Assembly (NCBI RefSeq): GCF_036625195.1
Contig: NZ_JAZKUG010000001.1
Coordinates: 4,278,001 to 4,342,000, forward strand
Length of the DNA stretch: 64,000 bases
Direction: 5' to 3'
From: Accumulibacter sp.
GTDB lineage: Bacteria; Pseudomonadota; Gammaproteobacteria; Burkholderiales; Rhodocyclaceae
In this document: positions 1-7,242 of the stretch, one piece after another
Layout of the letters: each line of letters opens with the position of its first letter
Numbering within the stretch: the stretch's first letter is position 1
Notes under the pieces: model-generated
What the model was told of the DNA's origin: nothing
Database searches by the model: none
What the model saw: the letters and a program-made list of their open reading frames with translations, nothing else
Translations under genes and position numbers: made by a program

Positions 1-188
1 CCTCACGGCAGGCTATCCGGTCACATATCGCCGTGAAGCGGGATGTGAGCGGTGGTTGCTACAAATGGCCTGGCCCCGAGAGGCCAGACCTCCATCTGCT
101 GCGGATTCGCGCGCCATCACGGCGGGCTTTCTGCCGGCTGAACTCCGGCTGCGCTATGTATAGCGCGCGCCGGTCATGATAGGAAGCG
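1..188. other. Prophage flank without assigned gene
   Basis: The first 188 bases precede the spike-base stop on the minus strand. A stem-loop (TGGCCTGGCCCCGAGAGGCCAGA, near 66-88) may be a weak terminator. No reading frame is supported; the next prophage gene is likely to begin outside. Confidence 0.3.
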
Positions 189-431
189 CTACCAGTCCAT
201 CCAGACGATGTTGGTCGCGGTCGTAGCGGCCATGACCCTGCCGCCAGAGACGTCGAGCTGCGCGCCTGCGGGCACGGCAGAAAACGTCACGGCTGCCCCG
301 TCCACAGCGTTCTTGACGACGACGTTTCCTGTGCCACCGACGTACAGCCGCTTGAACTGCAAGTCGGTGCTATCGCTCGGCGTCACGGCGCCGTAACGGA
401 CGGCCGAACTCGATGTTCTCACGTTGCTCAT
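189..431 (-). CDS. Phage spike-base-like protein
   Basis: An 80-residue protein whose sequence follows the pattern of the short spike base proteins of tailed phages and gene-transfer agents (RCAP_rcc01079 type): an ITPSD-like stretch (VTPSDSTDL, about residues 17-25), LYVGGTGNV near 30, a VPAG turn near 53, and a C-terminal end in TTATNIVWMDW. Such proteins lie at the base of receptor-binding spikes. Its ATG overlaps the stop of the upstream gene by 4 bp (ATGA), so it is translationally coupled to the portal-side genes. It is the last complete prophage gene before the window edge. Family assignment is from remembered motifs only. Confidence 0.6.
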   Translation of the reverse strand: MSNVRTSSSAVRYGAVTPSDSTDLQFKRLYVGGTGNVVVKNAVDGAAVTFSAVPAGAQLDVSGGRVMAATTATNIVWMDW

Positions 432-715
432 AGCGTTTTCCTTTGCTCGGTTGCTCTTGCCATCCGGCCGTCCCTATCGACTCCGCTCGCTGGCCGATAG
501 AAAACGTTTGGCATGGGGAGAGTCGGCCACGGCCAACCGTATGCCACAACAGACCCAGCCGCCAACGCCTCCGGCGCGTCGATTGACGCTTCTGTCCCCC
601 AGATGTGCCCGCGCGACTCGATGTGCGAAAGCTTCCAAGTGTCGGTCGTCGGGAAACGATTCGGCGGCCCGGTCACACAGAGACGATCGATGTGCCCCTG
701 ATACGTCTCGCTCAT
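428..715 (-). CDS. Hypothetical phage protein, 95 aa
   Basis: A 95-residue protein lying between the portal gene and the spike-base-like gene, with 4-bp ATGA overlaps at both ends, which makes it very likely to be translated. It has no membrane segment or recognisable catalytic motif. A conserved-looking N-terminal half (SETYQGHIDRLCVTGPPNRFP) is followed by a Trp/Pro-rich middle (YGWPWPTLPMPNVFYRP). Its position in the head/portal block suggests a structural or assembly role, but I do not recognise the family. Confidence 0.6.
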   Translation of the reverse strand: MSETYQGHIDRLCVTGPPNRFPTTDTWKLSHIESRGHIWGTEASIDAPEALAAGSVVAYGWPWPTLPMPNVFYRPASGVDRDGRMARATEQRKTL

Positions 716-2883
716 GCCTCGCCTCCTTCGATCCCCGATCGCATGCCGACATCAGGGTTCGCCGGGTACAGCGGCGACGTGTTCTGGGGCAGATTGGCCA
801 CCTCGGCGCCTTCTGGCGCCTGGGCGATCAACGGCGCTGCGTCGTGGTCGGGCATTCCCGCGGAGCGAAGAATCTGGTCTGCCGACAGAGCGACGCCGGG
901 AATCATGGCGATCTGGTTCGCCGCCTGCGTCGCGCTGAAGAATCCCTCGACGGCCTTTGTCGCGGCCTCGGCTACGACCTTTTGAACCTGTGCGTCGATC
1001 AGCGGCTGCTGTTGGTTCAGCTTCTGCATTTCCAGCTCGTACCGCGCCTTGATCAGCGCCTGTTCGACGGCCGCTCTGATCTGCTCCTGCACCTCCTCCG
1101 GCGTGGCGCTGGCGCCGGCGTCCTTGATGGCCCGGATGAGATCCTCGCGATTCGGGATGTCCATGAGCGCCAACAGGAACGGCAGCATCAGCGGCTGGAA
1201 CTGTGCCGGCGCCGCTTTGAACGCCTCGGACATCGCCGCGAGCTGCTGCTGCTTGAACGTCGCCGCAGACGGAACGTTGTCGACCACCACTTTGGTCTTG
1301 ACGCGCTCGATGTCGTTGTTCAGATACCGCACTCCGGTCTGGTCGTCGGTCGCCGGCGAGTTGAGAATCACCGTCCTGTCCGGCCGGATCCCGCCGCCGT
1401 TGATGAACACCGACTCCTGCTTGCCGATGCCATCCTCGATGATCAGCGACAGCAACAGATCACCGACGGCCGCCCGGGCCGTCTTGAAGTTGTCGAGGAT
1501 GTCCGCCAGGCTCTGATTGCTCTGCTCGACCTGGGAGTTGAACTGCACGCCGCTGGTCGTGTTGGAGTTTTGCCCTTGGAACTCGGAATAGATGCCGCCG
1601 ACCCTGCGCAGACCGTCCCGGGAGTCCTGTAGGCGCTGGAACTGCTGCTGCGTCAACTGCAGATCGGTTTCGACCTTGAACAGACCGCCGTCGCGCATCG
1701 CCTTGTCGTCGAGCACGATGTCGGCGTCTGGCCGCGCTACCTCCTGCCGGAATTGCTCCTCGCTGCCGACGACGGCGCCCTTGGTGCGCACCACGCGTCG
1801 CGCCGACATCATCCACTGCGATTTGCTGTGCAAGGCGTTGATCTGATCCTGCAGGTACATCATCCCGCGCGCCAGGGCAAATGGAACGCCGGTCCTGTCT
1901 TCACGTTTGCCCCAGAACGGAACGTAGGGGAACTTGTTGTGCCGGTACGGGCTCGGCCCGTCGGACAGCTTGTGCGGCCCCATCCACCACGCCAGCCGGA
2001 CCCGTGACACGATCGCCCACTCCAACTCGACCGCGCCTTCGGCGACGACGAGCTGGTGCATCGCATCGCGCTTGTCGTACTCGACCACCCGGCCATCCGG
2101 CGACTTGATCACCAGCGCGCGCTCCCAGCGGCGATACCAGACCTCGAACAGACAGACGCGGCGGTTGTGCAGGTCGCGCCACTCCTGCTCCTCAATCGTC
2201 CATCCGCGCTCCTGATCGGCCGAGGCGTACAACTGCGCCGAATCGCCGCCATCCAGCGTCAGCGAACTGTAGTCGAGTCCAAGCCACCCGGAGCTCGCGC
2301 TATCGATCAACGTCGCCTTGTCGTGGAACATCAGTTTCGGGATCCGCCGGTCGAACCACTTGCGCCGCACCAGATAGCGCGCGTTGCTCAGGTCCGGTTT
2401 TGCGAACCAGTCGTGAAAGATCTCGTTGCGATGGACCGCCTCGACGACGTACTGGTACCTGAACGGATCCTGCTCGCGGCCGACGTAAACCCACCCGAGA
2501 CCGACCTTGATCTGCGGCGCGAATGCTTCGGAGCACGCCGTATCGGCCCCGGATCGCGCCTCAGCCTGGTGCAGCTTGTAGTTGAGTGCGTCGGCGACAT
2601 CATCGCTGTCATCCTGCGAGTCGGGGAGCACCTTCCAGTCACCGCGGTTCCGAACCTCGAGCCCGAGCACGGCGTCAATCGTCGGTCCCATCAGCGGTTC
2701 TACCGCCGGAGGAATACCGAGTTCCTGCATTCGGGCAAGGATCTCGCTGTCGAGCTGGTTGCCGTCGCAGTAGTCCATCTCCTTGTCGGCCTTGGTGCGC
2801 CACGCCGGCTGATCCCGGATCTCGTCGAGGAATTGCGTGAACTCCTCCAGCGACAGTTCGACGCCATCACCTCTGCCTGCCAT
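712..2883 (-). CDS. Phage portal protein (P22-like)
   Basis: A 723-residue portal, the dodecameric ring through which DNA enters and leaves the head. Length and the N-terminal stretch GIPPAVEPLMGPTIDAVLG (about residues 50-70) fit the large P22-type portal family, with the long helical C-terminus rich in Gln and Ala expected for the barrel. It lies directly downstream of terminase large, the usual packaging order. I chose the ATG at 2883 because GGAGG lies 8 nt upstream; an in-frame ATG at 2898 would add five residues and overlap the terminase stop. The last codons overlap the next gene by 4 bp. Confidence 0.85.
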   Translation of the reverse strand: MAGRGDGVELSLEEFTQFLDEIRDQPAWRTKADKEMDYCDGNQLDSEILARMQELGIPPAVEPLMGPTIDAVLGLEVRNRGDWKVLPDSQDDSDDVADALNYKLHQAEARSGADTACSEAFAPQIKVGLGWVYVGREQDPFRYQYVVEAVHRNEIFHDWFAKPDLSNARYLVRRKWFDRRIPKLMFHDKATLIDSASSGWLGLDYSSLTLDGGDSAQLYASADQERGWTIEEQEWRDLHNRRVCLFEVWYRRWERALVIKSPDGRVVEYDKRDAMHQLVVAEGAVELEWAIVSRVRLAWWMGPHKLSDGPSPYRHNKFPYVPFWGKREDRTGVPFALARGMMYLQDQINALHSKSQWMMSARRVVRTKGAVVGSEEQFRQEVARPDADIVLDDKAMRDGGLFKVETDLQLTQQQFQRLQDSRDGLRRVGGIYSEFQGQNSNTTSGVQFNSQVEQSNQSLADILDNFKTARAAVGDLLLSLIIEDGIGKQESVFINGGGIRPDRTVILNSPATDDQTGVRYLNNDIERVKTKVVVDNVPSAATFKQQQLAAMSEAFKAAPAQFQPLMLPFLLALMDIPNREDLIRAIKDAGASATPEEVQEQIRAAVEQALIKARYELEMQKLNQQQPLIDAQVQKVVAEAATKAVEGFFSATQAANQIAMIPGVALSADQILRSAGMPDHDAAPLIAQAPEGAEVANLPQNTSPLYPANPDVGMRSGIEGGEA

Positions 2884-2885
2884 CC

Positions 2886-4487
2886 CTACAACCTCCAATC
2901 CGATGTGCGCCTTGACGACCGCGACGACTCCGAAACCGTTGCCACAACGAACGTGTCGCCCCGATCAGCCACCTGTCCGAACTGCCGAAAGGCGTCCGCG
3001 CCATGAGAGTCGTCATTGTGCTCATGATCGTCCGACCAACAACCTCGCGCGCGATCCCAGCGCTTGCGGTATCCCGATAGCCGCTTGATGCCTTGCTGGC
3101 ATCCCGACTCATCGAACAGGCACGACGCAAACTGTCGGCGAGTCGCCTGTATCCCGGCCATCAGTTGCGTCACCCGCGGCACCACTCTGAAGCGCTGACC
3201 GGGCAGCAACTCTTCCAACATCTCGCGAATGCTCTGGTTGTGGTCCGCGTCTCGGCCGATCCGCTTGTGGTCCGCCTCGTGCGGCAGGTAGTGGGTGCCG
3301 AAAATGAAGCCGGTTTTCTGCAGCTCGGAAGCGTAGTGGTCGAGATCCTCGCCGCTTGCCTCGTAGTACCGGATGAACCGGTTTTCCGGCCCGACACGCT
3401 GGTGGAACCAGATGCACGTCATGTCGTCCTTGCCGATGTCCCAGAAGGTGTTCACCGGAGCCGAGACGCGCGGCAGACTCGGCACGATGCGGCCCTGCAG
3501 GCGCGCCGTGGTGATCTGAGTCGCGTAGTAGCAGCCTTCCATCGACACGGAAAAGGCCTCGTCCGGATAGCTCGGGTACTCCTGCCACATCAGCGGCGCC
3601 TCGTCGGCGAAGTCCGATCGCCGAGTAGCCACGTACCACGCGCGCTTGCGCAGCGAGATCGGGCGCCCGATGATCGACTCGACGCGCCGGAAATACTCTT
3701 GGTCATGATCGGTCATGACGACGAGGCCCGGATCGAGCTCATACTCGTCGGCGTCCCACCACGAGAAGAAATGAAAGCGGTAGTCCTTCTCGGTCAGCGG
3801 GCGCCTCGCGTCAGCGGCCGCCTTGGCGATTTGCGCGAGGTCGTAGAAGGCCCCGTCCTGCCCCTCGGCGGTGCTTTCGACCACCAGTACGCCGGACGTC
3901 GGCACGGCCGGAATCGAGCCGGTGAGCACCTCCCGGGCCTTGAACGGATACTTCGCGGCGATCTTCCCCAGCTCGCTGACGTGAAGCCGATGGATCGTGC
4001 CCGACCTCATCGATGTCGCGACCCGGATCGTCGCGCCGTTGTGCGCAAAGACCAGCTCCGTCGCCGTCTTCTTCTCGAGCGGGAATTCCTTCTTCAACCA
4101 GGCCGGCAGGTGCTCGTAGGCGAACACGACCTTCGTCCTGAAGATCTCCTCCGCAGCCTCTCGCTCGTGGGCGATGATCCCGCAGTAAACCGGCCCCGTG
4201 GAAAACAGCGCCGTGTCGAGCCATAGAATCGCCATCAGCGTAGTGATGCCACGCTGGCGTGCCTTGAGTACCAGGTTTCGATGCCACAGCTTAGCCAACA
4301 GCTTGCGCTGCACGACGTTCGGATCGAAACGGACTACCAACTCATCATGATCGTCTTCGCCTTTGGTGATGATCCAGTACAGCCGGCTCAGGCGAATGTC
4401 CGGGTCGTCAAGGATCTCCCGTATCGCCTCGATGCTCTCAGCGTCGAACAGCTCGTCGCCAGGCTGCCGGCTACTCGCTGCTGGCAC
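2886..4487 (-). CDS. Phage terminase large subunit
   Basis: The packaging motor ATPase and nuclease that cuts concatemeric phage DNA and pumps it into the prohead. Visible elements are an ATP-binding loop of the terminase type, LKARQRGITT (about residues 74-83), a Walker-B-like stretch LVVESTAEGQDG in the middle, and a C-terminal RNase-H-like nuclease part beginning near DIGKDDMTCIWF. I prefer the GTG at 4487, preceded by AGGAG at 7 nt, giving 533 residues and a 17-bp overlap with the small subunit; a TTG at 4529 would add 14 residues. It sits between terminase small and portal, as in most tailed phages. Confidence 0.9.
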   Translation of the reverse strand: MPAASSRQPGDELFDAESIEAIREILDDPDIRLSRLYWIITKGEDDHDELVVRFDPNVVQRKLLAKLWHRNLVLKARQRGITTLMAILWLDTALFSTGPVYCGIIAHEREAAEEIFRTKVVFAYEHLPAWLKKEFPLEKKTATELVFAHNGATIRVATSMRSGTIHRLHVSELGKIAAKYPFKAREVLTGSIPAVPTSGVLVVESTAEGQDGAFYDLAQIAKAAADARRPLTEKDYRFHFFSWWDADEYELDPGLVVMTDHDQEYFRRVESIIGRPISLRKRAWYVATRRSDFADEAPLMWQEYPSYPDEAFSVSMEGCYYATQITTARLQGRIVPSLPRVSAPVNTFWDIGKDDMTCIWFHQRVGPENRFIRYYEASGEDLDHYASELQKTGFIFGTHYLPHEADHKRIGRDADHNQSIREMLEELLPGQRFRVVPRVTQLMAGIQATRRQFASCLFDESGCQQGIKRLSGYRKRWDRARGCWSDDHEHNDDSHGADAFRQFGQVADRGDTFVVATVSESSRSSRRTSDWRL

Positions 4488-5040
4488 CGCTTGGCTCCTG
4501 CCGGTCACCGTGGCTTTTCTTCGGCACAATCACCTTGCCGCCGAGCGACGCGAGCATGTCGCGTATCGGCGTAGCCTGCTGCTCGTTGTCCTTCTCGTAC
4601 AGGCCCAGGTGCCTGGCCGCCTTCTCCAGCGCCGCGTTCTTGTCCCAGAACCGGTACTTGATCCGCCCGTTCGCGTCGATCTCGAAGGACGCCACCGCTG
4701 CGCGTGTCGCAGCATCCAACTCGTGCGGCAACTTCACGCGCCCGTCCGGGTGCATGATCCCGGACACGTCGGAGTGCGCCAGCTTCGCGATCTCGTCCAG
4801 CACACGGGCGGCTTCCAGGGTCGAAGCCTTTGCTGCTGCGGCACGCAAGGCGGCAGTCCTTGCTTTTACCTTGTAACTCGCCGCCATCCTGCTGGCAGCC
4901 TCGTGAACCGTTTCTGGCGCCCACCGCAATGACCGCGGGTACGCTTGTCGATACGCGTCGGACAGGCTCGACCCGGCAGCCACGGCCACAGCAAACTCCT
5001 CCTGCTGCGCCGTCAAACCATGCTCGTTGAACCGGCTCAT
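4471..5040 (-). CDS. Phage terminase small subunit
   Basis: A 189-residue DNA-recognition subunit of the terminase. The N-terminal part, LTAQQEEFAVAVAAGSSLSDAYRQAYP (about residues 8-34), is the helix-turn-helix pattern common to terminase small subunits, followed by a long helical stretch. A longer upstream frame exists, but the ATG at 5040 overlaps the stop of the preceding gene by 4 bp and begins the family-like region, so it is the better start. The gene directly precedes and overlaps terminase large. Confidence 0.78.
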   Translation of the reverse strand: MSRFNEHGLTAQQEEFAVAVAAGSSLSDAYRQAYPRSLRWAPETVHEAASRMAASYKVKARTAALRAAAAKASTLEAARVLDEIAKLAHSDVSGIMHPDGRVKLPHELDAATRAAVASFEIDANGRIKYRFWDKNAALEKAARHLGLYEKDNEQQATPIRDMLASLGGKVIVPKKSHGDRQEPSGASSE

Positions 5041-5342
5041 GTCTTTGCCCGATACCGCATGTAACGCGGGTTCCTGGCCACATCCCGCACCGCATCGACC
5101 AAACCCCATCGTCTCAGGCACAGGAGGGCCCAGGCCACCGACGGGTGCTTGAGCTTGAGAGCGCAGCGGATCTCGCACTGCCTCCTGAACACGGGCTCCG
5201 ATCGCAGGTACTCGAGAACCATGCCGGTCGCAGTGGTCTGCGACGGGCTCACCTTGCCGTATGCGCTCTCTCCGGATTGCACGCGATGCGCTGTGGCAAG
5301 TGCCGACAGCTGGGCGGCGAGGCTGTATGGATCGTGCGTCAT
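5037..5342 (-). CDS. Hypothetical phage protein, 101 aa
   Basis: A small basic protein directly upstream of, and overlapping by 4 bp, the terminase small subunit. The stretch PSQTTATGMVLEYLRSEPVFRRQCEIRCALKL is laid out like a winged-helix DNA-binding fold (helices followed by LCLRRWGLVDAV), so a DNA-binding role is possible but unproven. I chose the ATG at 5342 (MTHDPYS) over an upstream frame start at 5384, whose extra residues look non-coding. Confidence 0.6.
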   Translation of the reverse strand: MTHDPYSLAAQLSALATAHRVQSGESAYGKVSPSQTTATGMVLEYLRSEPVFRRQCEIRCALKLKHPSVAWALLCLRRWGLVDAVRDVARNPRYMRYRAKT

Positions 5343-5420
5343 GGCTGAACAACTCACCGCCCGGTCACCCTGCACGAACAACATGCCACCGGGGACCGCC
5401 GGCCGGCGTCGTAACGCTCG

Positions 5421-5639
5421 TCAAGCCCGTTGCAACCGATCACCGCCGATCCTCCATTCCGTCGAAACATCCGCCACGAGCTGTCGCGCCGCAGCGTCGC
5501 CGCGCTTCTCCGCCACCTTCGCGTAGTACGCCTTGCGGTTCTGCGCTGGCCACCGCATGACGGTCCGGGCCTCGCAGCGGGCTCTGTGCGCCTCGCTCCA
5601 GGTGCACGACGGCGAGTCGCATGGCCTAGACCCGCACAT
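5421..5639 (-). CDS. Small Cys-containing phage protein (DUF7696-like)
   Basis: A 72-residue protein with a CDSPSCTWSEAHRARCEAR motif near the N-terminus (three Cys) and a following helical half AKVAEKRGDAAARQLVADV ending in EWR. This layout is familiar from short phage proteins encoded between replication and terminase genes; DUF7696 is my best recollection for the family. The ATG abuts the stop of the upstream gene with no gap. Function unknown. Confidence 0.55.
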   Translation of the reverse strand: MCGSRPCDSPSCTWSEAHRARCEARTVMRWPAQNRKAYYAKVAEKRGDAAARQLVADVSTEWRIGGDRLQRA

Positions 5640-5879
5640 TCACGCCGCCACCCATTGCAGGCCGTCCCAGCGTTTCCGAAGATTTCGCCCGGTCTCGTCG
5701 CAGACGCCAGACGACTTGTGACCGGAGAGAATGCCAGCAAGCTGGCTGTCGCCGAGTTCAGCGCCGCGCCGCAGGAAATCGAGCGCCCACTGCGACCGCA
5801 GTCGCTTCGCCCACTCCAGCGGATCGAGCGTGTCCATGCTCGGCGTCGCAAGTTGCTTCATATCGGCGTCACGCTTCAT
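5640..5879 (-). CDS. Hypothetical phage protein, 79 aa
   Basis: A 79-residue protein overlapping the P-like replication gene by 4 bp (ATGA) and running directly into the next small gene. Trp/Arg-rich segments (DPLEWAKRLRSQWALDFLRRGAEL) suggest a compact helical protein. It lies in the region equivalent to the nin genes of lambdoid phages. No known motif; coding status rests on the gapless gene packing. Confidence 0.55.
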   Translation of the reverse strand: MKRDADMKQLATPSMDTLDPLEWAKRLRSQWALDFLRRGAELGDSQLAGILSGHKSSGVCDETGRNLRKRWDGLQWVAA

Positions 5880-6610
5880 GCCGCCTCACCACCCTTGAGC
5901 TGCCGCAGAAGGCCAGCGATCCGCCGCCTGAATTCGGGATCATTCGGCATCGGAGCGGGCGGCCCGCCGATCAAGCCGGCGATGCAAGCGCCCTTTGCGT
6001 TGATCGGAGGGGGCAACAATCCAGCGGCGTGCTGGCTGCTCAATCGCCCGCTTGCCACCGCGCGATCAAGTGCCGCCTGCCGGCGCACCGGATCGCTGCC
6101 GAGACTCGGGAACCACCTGGGGGACTCTGGCCGCTCGCGCAGAATCCGCTCATAGGCATCCCGGAAGGCCATGCGCGCGCCCACCTCGTCGCCAGCGTCG
6201 AGGATCGGCTGAACTATCCCAGCGGCCTCAGCTATCTGCTCGGTCCAGACCACCGTTTCCGCCTCGTCGTGGGACGACAGAACCAGTGCCCACGCCTCGT
6301 TCGCCGTCGGGTGTCCGCCCGGAGCGCTCGGGTCTGGCTGCCGGCATAGCTTCACGAACTCAGGCAGTGTCGGCGGCCATTCCCTGGTCATGCACCCAGC
6401 AATGCCGGCGGATAGCTCGTCGCGGCTGAGGGAACCGAGCGTTTCCGCCCAAACGATCTTGACGTTGCGCAAGTCGCAGCTCTTCCAAGCGTCTGCGAAC
6501 TTGGCGCCGTACATCGCTTCGAAGCGGGCGAAGAGGCGCTCGATCCACTCTTCAGGCAATGCGGATGACTTCGGCTGTGATGTCGCGAGGGTTTGGTTTG
6601 TCGGCTGCAT
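5876..6610 (-). CDS. Phage replication protein P-like
   Basis: A 244-residue protein directly after the disrupted replication initiator. The core segment, W-I-E-R-L-F-ARFEAMYG...KIVWAETLGSLSRDELSAGI...REWPPTLPEFVKLCR (about residues 20-90), matches the pattern of lambda P-type proteins, which recruit the host DnaB helicase to the phage origin. The start is uncertain: an ATG at 6610 overlaps the initiator by 59 bp; an upstream ATG at 6697 and a TTG near the initiator stop are alternatives. With the initiator split by an IS element, this partner may have no function left in the resident prophage. Confidence 0.6.
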   Translation of the reverse strand: MQPTNQTLATSQPKSSALPEEWIERLFARFEAMYGAKFADAWKSCDLRNVKIVWAETLGSLSRDELSAGIAGCMTREWPPTLPEFVKLCRQPDPSAPGGHPTANEAWALVLSSHDEAETVVWTEQIAEAAGIVQPILDAGDEVGARMAFRDAYERILRERPESPRWFPSLGSDPVRRQAALDRAVASGRLSSQHAAGLLPPPINAKGACIAGLIGGPPAPMPNDPEFRRRIAGLLRQLKGGEAA

Positions 6611-6980
6611 GGCGGTTGCGCCCGGTGAGTTCGTCGAGAGTTGCTTTGCGCTGGTCGTTGGTCGTCTGCCGCGGCCCGGCCCTTGCTTGCTGGCCAACCC
6701 AACCCGCCTCGAATCCCGCCCAACCCTTGGCGCAGCAGAGCGTCAAGGCATCCTGCAGGCCCATCCCGGACTTACCAGCCTCCCTGACGATGGCCCGCAT
6801 CGCCGTAGCCGTCGATGCCGCCTTCTTTCCCCTGCGAAGGGTCAGGAAATCGGCGGCGGTCTGCCGGTCTGCCCCGTGCTCGATCAGGAAATCCGCGGCG
6901 TCGAAACGATCAGCGGCGACAGCCGCCGGCTTTTCTGGTCGCGCCTGTACCGGGTTACTTGCCGGCTGCGCCGGTGTTTG

Positions 6981-7029
6981 TTCTTCTCCTTTCCTTTCCT
7001 TTCCCTTCCCTTCCTTTCCCTTCCCTTCC
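6981..7029. repeat. 49-nt uninterrupted pyrimidine tract
   Basis: A run of 49 bases with only C and T on the plus strand, bounded by G at 6980 and 7030, made of imperfect CCTTT and CCCTT units. It lies inside the replication initiator gene immediately beside the 11-bp repeat array. Such tracts are easily unwound or can form triplex DNA; beside iterons it may be part of an origin. In the protein it encodes a Lys/Gly/Glu run. Confidence 0.9.
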
Positions 7030-7033
7030 GGTA

Positions 7034-7132
7034 GTGAGTCCTCACTGATTACTCCGTGAGGACTCACTGAGGACTCAGTGAGTGTTCCGTGAGTGCTCCG
7101 TGAGTCGTCACTGAGTTCTGCGTGAGAGGCCG
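7034..7132. repeat. 11-bp iteron array (candidate phage replication origin)
   Basis: Units starting with (G/C)TGA recur at exactly 11-bp steps from 7034 to 7122: GTGAGTCCTCA, CTGATTACTCC, GTGAGGACTCA, CTGAGGACTCA, GTGAGTGTTCC, GTGAGTGCTCC, GTGAGTCGTCA, CTGAGTTCTGC and a degenerate ninth. The consensus is (G/C)TGAGtnnTC(A/C). Because 11 is not a multiple of 3, the repeat cannot be a protein repeat; it is conserved at the DNA level, one unit per helical turn. Placement inside an O-like initiator gene matches the lambda arrangement, where iterons within gene O form the origin. Confidence 0.75.
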
Positions 7133-7237
7133 CATCGGAATGGTCTGCTGCAACGGCTGTGCTCACTGAATCAGCGTCGTCCTTGCCGGCGGCCGAGGGT
7201 TGCGGCGCGTTGCGCGGCGGCTCGGGGTAGCGGGACG

Positions 7238-7242
7238 TTGAT
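7238..7242. repeat. IS target-site duplication, left copy (TTGAT)
   Basis: TTGAT directly outside the left inverted repeat of the IS element, matching TTGAT at 8987-8991 outside the right end. Removing one copy with the element restores the initiator frame. Confidence 0.8.

Larger units (their letters stand above)
6552..7242 (-). pseudogene. Replication initiator (O-like), C-terminal part, cut off by IS
   Basis: The C-terminal 230 codons of the phage replication initiator, separated from its N-terminus by the IS1380 element. The frame is continuous from the IS edge at 7242 through Pro/Ala-rich linker, a low-complexity Lys/Gly/Glu run (encoded by the pyrimidine tract) and a C-terminal domain (AADFLIEHGADRQTAADFL...GLQDALTLCCAKGWAGF). 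An internal ATG at 7166 could give a 204-residue fragment. Joining 9290-8992 to 7242-6552 gives 990 nt, an exact 330 codons including stop. Confidence 0.8.

Noticed and set aside
424..1632. 402-codon plus-strand frame opposite the portal gene
   Set aside because: Arg-rich shadow; the minus-strand portal, with overlaps on both sides, explains this region.
3093..4226. 377-codon plus-strand frame opposite terminase
   Set aside because: Antisense to terminase large; no recognisable protein features.
7034..7132. Repeat array considered as a CRISPR
   Set aside because: Units are 11 bp, directly tandem without spacers, and inside a coding gene; no cas genes nearby.
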